DNA of 64,000 nucleotides from CAWBAT01 sp963810905. Lineage in GTDB: Bacteria; Acidobacteriota; Terriglobia; Versatilivoradales; Versatilivoraceae. Made by a program: the position numbers and the translations under genes. The notes below the pieces were generated by a model. It was not told the DNA's origin. It searched no databases and saw only the letters and a list, made by a program, of their open reading frames with translations. The stretch spans positions 806,001 to 870,000 of the forward strand of contig CAWEPG010000002.1 of assembly GCA_963810905.1 (NCBI GenBank), given 5' to 3'. The first letter of the stretch is position 1. Every line of letters begins with the position of its first letter. Positions 61,699 through 64,000 of the stretch are shown here, in pieces.

Positions 61699-62092
61699 GA
61701 GAGTGATTCCCCGGAGAACCAAGAGAAGAGGTTTCATGTGGAAACGGCGTCTCGGAGCTCCGCGCTCCAGCCACCTTGTTTCGTTGGAGGATCGAGCAAT
61801 GCGAGAATACGACTCTTCCGAGAAAGAAAGCCTGAACAAGGACATCCCCCTACGCCCCCCTCAAGGGGGGAATAGATCGTCCATGATCACTCGAATGGCA
61901 AGATCAACTCCTCCAGCAATTTCATCTCTCCCAATTGACATACTTGTGCAACGCCTTCAAAGGGGAATCGTTATGCGCAGGTTGGGAGGACTTCAGGTAA
62001 AGCGGGCGTGGGCCTTCCACCAATGGCAACTCGATACCGAGGACATCCCCCTGCACCCCCTTCAAAGGGGGAATCGCTGTAACAAGTAGCTC
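61699..62092. other. Intergenic region with three spaced palindromic repeats
   Basis: These 394 bases lie between apbE and the convergent GMC gene. Three copies of the CCCCTTCAAAGGGG repeat start at 61841, 61937 and 62041, about 100 bases apart with unrelated spacers. An open frame crosses the whole stretch but its translation is repeat-derived. Confidence 0.5.
61841..62077. repeat. Three-copy cluster of the CCCCTTCAAAGGGG repeat
   Basis: Copies at 61841-61880, 61937-61970 and 62041-62077 share GACATccccctrcaccCCCTTCAAAGGGGgaatcg in loose form (variable bases in lower case). All three are in the same orientation; the copies at 55373 and 56724 are in the opposite one. Confidence 0.6.
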
Positions 62093-63808
62093 CTAGAGTT
62101 CACCCTTTCGCATCTGGTCCACTGAATAATTCGCGGCTCGAGCCGTTAGCGCCATATAGGTTATGGAGGGATTTTGGCAGGCGGATGACACCATGCACGA
62201 ACCGTCGGTCACAAAAAGGTTTTGGATATCGTGCGTCTGATTCCATCTGTTCAGAACAGACTTCTTCGGATCCTCCCCCATCCGGGCGGTCCCCATTTCG
62301 TGAATTCCTTTTCCAGGAGGGGCGGGTTTTGAAGTCCCAGAAGTCTGAATATTCTTAATTCCACAGGCCTCAAGCATCTCTGCAGCCTGTACGCGAATAT
62401 CCTTGTACAATTGAAGTTCGTTCTCAAACCAATCTGCGCTGATGTGCAGAACCGGGATACCCCATTTGTCCACGACATTCTTATTAATCTCAACCTTATT
62501 TTCAAAGTAGGGCAAACATTCACCAAAGCCAGATAGAGAAGCGTACCACTCGCCTGAATCTGTCATGGCCTCTTTGAATTCTACGCCAAACCCCGATGGC
62601 ATCGGTGTATCCAGTTCAGGTAGCTGAAATGCCCCTTTAAATCCTGGCCGATGGCTCCCACCTTGAAATCCATAGCCTCTCAGAAATTTTGGATTCTTGG
62701 TCTTGACGTTTTGGAATCGTGGAACATAGATCCCATTGGGGCGTCGCCCAACGTCTTGATATTTTTCAAGTCCAGGAAAATCTCCTTTAGCCCGCAAGCC
62801 GTATAGATGATCCATCAAGTAATGACCCAAGACCCCGCTGGAGTTAGCCAGGCCATTGGGATAGCGAGGATTGGCCGAGTTCAATAGAATCCGGGTCGAT
62901 TCGAGTGTTGAGGCACATAAGAATACCAGTTTCGCTCGAAATTCATATTCTTCCATCGAGACGCCATCGACCACTTGAGCCCCAGTGACACGGTTGGTGT
63001 TCTTGTCATAGGTCAGACTGCGAACCACGCTATAGGGCCGCAAGGTCAGCCGGCCTGTCGCTTGGGCCGCGGGTAGGGTTGAATTCAGTGTACTGAAGTA
63101 CGATTTCGTGATGCAGCCTTGTTCGCAGGGGCCACAGTAATGACAAGGAGCACGCCCGTTTAAAGGTTCGGTCAAAATGGCGGTTCTGCCAATGGTCAAA
63201 ATCCGTTCGCCCTTCCATTTATCCCGGATGCGATTGCGCAGCAACCATTCACCACAGCTCATGGCCATCGGTTTCTGAAACTTCCCGTCCGGAAGGTGCG
63301 GGATGCTCTCTTTCATGCCGCTGATTCCGATGAATGACTCAACGTAGTCGTACCAGGGTTCAATATCTTTATAGCTAATCGGCCAAGGAATCTCCCAACC
63401 ATCTTTCTCATTGGCCTTGAAGTCAAGGTCACTCCAGCGGTAGACCTGGCGGCCCCACATGATGGATCGCCCACCGACATGTCTCCCGCGGAAGTAGAGA
63501 TAAGGTTTATCTGCGGGAGTGGTGTAGGGATTCTCTTTGTCCTTTACGAAAAGATGATGGTTGTATTCACGGCAGGCGTAACACTGCCGTTGAATCGGAT
63601 AATTGTCCTCCATGAATTTCAGATCTGTAAGTCCTCGATACCGTACATCAAAGGGCATCTTGTGTTCGGAATAGTCAATGCTGGGATCTATGGTGCGCCC
63701 CGCTTCAAGGAGCAAGACTTCTAGTCCTTTCTCTGTTAGCTCTTTGGCTGCCCACCCTCCTGTAATGCCAGAGCCGATCACGATTGCATCATAGAGCTTG
63801 ATTGCCAT
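62093..63808 (-). CDS. GMC family oxidoreductase (gluconate 2-dehydrogenase-like large subunit)
   Basis: This 571-residue FAD enzyme has the dinucleotide motif IVIGSGITGGWAAKELTEKG, the GGRSIMWGRQVYRWSDLD block and a C-terminal GMC domain with GKGIHEMGTARMG (catalytic His) and ACQNPSITYMAL. The NDAG-type VFLCASTLESTRILLNSANP is typical. It resembles membrane gluconate or sorbosone dehydrogenases, which oxidise sugars outside or at the membrane. The adjacent upstream gene encodes the small gluconate-dehydrogenase-type subunit. No signal sequence is evident here, and export might occur with the partner. Confidence 0.9.
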   Translation of the reverse strand: MAIKLYDAIVIGSGITGGWAAKELTEKGLEVLLLEAGRTIDPSIDYSEHKMPFDVRYRGLTDLKFMEDNYPIQRQCYACREYNHHLFVKDKENPYTTPADKPYLYFRGRHVGGRSIMWGRQVYRWSDLDFKANEKDGWEIPWPISYKDIEPWYDYVESFIGISGMKESIPHLPDGKFQKPMAMSCGEWLLRNRIRDKWKGERILTIGRTAILTEPLNGRAPCHYCGPCEQGCITKSYFSTLNSTLPAAQATGRLTLRPYSVVRSLTYDKNTNRVTGAQVVDGVSMEEYEFRAKLVFLCASTLESTRILLNSANPRYPNGLANSSGVLGHYLMDHLYGLRAKGDFPGLEKYQDVGRRPNGIYVPRFQNVKTKNPKFLRGYGFQGGSHRPGFKGAFQLPELDTPMPSGFGVEFKEAMTDSGEWYASLSGFGECLPYFENKVEINKNVVDKWGIPVLHISADWFENELQLYKDIRVQAAEMLEACGIKNIQTSGTSKPAPPGKGIHEMGTARMGEDPKKSVLNRWNQTHDIQNLFVTDGSCMVSSACQNPSITYMALTARAANYSVDQMRKGEL

Positions 63809-63864
63809 GAAGTTTGACTTACCTCAACTTGTTCCTTGTTCCCTGTTCCTTATTTTTAAGCTCT

Positions 63865-64000
63865 TCAACCTTGTCTTTCAGTACCTTGGTGTTCTGGATG
63901 CGTACAACCTTTATAATCAACCCATCCTTCAAACTTCAATTCCTGTTCGATGCCTTCCTTGGAAGTGTAATAGCCCAGAACGGTCAGAACCTTGACGAGC
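63865..64000 (-). CDS. Gluconate 2-dehydrogenase subunit 3 family protein, truncated by window edge
   Basis: Only the last 44 residues are visible, ending at the stop at 63865. TVLGYYTSKEGIEQELKF is followed by KGCTHPEHQG, the C-terminal signature of gluconate 2-dehydrogenase subunit 3 family proteins, which are usually Tat-exported partners of GMC dehydrogenases. The GMC gene starts 56 bases downstream, which fits. The N-terminus lies beyond the window. Confidence 0.75.
   Translation of the reverse strand, partial: LVKVLTVLGYYTSKEGIEQELKFEGWVDYKGCTHPEHQGTERQG

Noticed and set aside
61703..62089. 128-codon plus-strand reading frame
   Set aside because: Its translation is made mostly from palindromic repeats and low-complexity stretches, with no family character.
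1..64000. tRNA, rRNA, CRISPR arrays
   Set aside because: I scanned by eye for TTCGAATC-type T-loops, conserved rRNA stretches and regularly spaced repeats and found none. The 61841-62077 cluster is irregular and has only three diverged units, so it is not CRISPR.

Overview
The window looks like a chromosomal segment of a free-living Gram-negative bacterium, most probably an acidobacterium or a close relative. This is inferred from gene content, with no rRNA or marker-gene test. The evidence is a planctomycete-type cytochrome (PSCyt1/DUF1549/DUF1553) next to a DUF1501 protein, a DUF1080 protein, secreted proteins of a type I associate with Acidobacteria, a large System I cytochrome c maturation operon, and Tat-exported sugar-acid and Gfo/Idh/MocA enzymes. 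I see no tRNA, rRNA, CRISPR array, insertion sequence or prophage.

Layout. 1-6.2 kb: the 3' end of a YjbQ gene, a radical SAM protein, a NUDIX hydrolase, two tandem membrane glycosyltransferases and TrmO. 6.2-8.7 kb: a gene-poor patch around one cysteine-rich secreted protein. 8.7-18.5 kb: an S41 lipoprotein protease, the PSCyt/DUF1501 pair, a rhamnonate-dehydratase-like enzyme, a cold-shock protein, an RRM protein and a DUF1080 protein. 18.5-25.7 kb (minus strand): aroDE, thrB, hisZ, hisG, hisD and pckA. 26-32.4 kb: a LysM protein, then minus-strand AMMECR1, pgsA, nucleotide-sugar dehydrogenase, NFACT/RqcH and Maf genes. 32.4-43.7 kb (plus): a tetrahaem cytochrome fusion with a candidate selenocysteine codon, DUF721, gatC, gatA, an NtrB/NtrC-like two-component pair, a TPR protein, a lipid-kinase-like protein and an alkaline-phosphatase-superfamily protein. 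44-52.9 kb (minus): ccmE, ccmF, ccmH, a ccmI-like gene, an unknown membrane-anchored protein, ccmA, ccmB, ccmC, ccmD, a chlorite-dismutase-family gene and a secreted unknown. 53-64 kb: a molybdopterin oxidoreductase, dienelactone hydrolase, VapBC, Gfo/Idh/MocA and SUMF1-domain proteins, ApbE, a GMC oxidoreductase and its small-subunit partner.

Two features cut across the window. First, at least ten otherwise well-conserved genes are broken by single-base indels. I count 14 extra bases and one missing base. Nearly all can be repaired by changing the length of a run of two or more identical bases, which points first to sequencing or assembly error, although real recoding cannot be excluded from sequence alone. 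I annotate those genes over their full reconstructed span. Second, several families of small palindromic dispersed repeats fill the intergenic regions, especially from 43.7 to 62.1 kb.

The most interesting single site is an in-frame TGA at 32636-32638. It sits where a conserved Cys is expected in an EPCG[C] motif and is followed by a hairpin compatible with a bacterial SECIS element.
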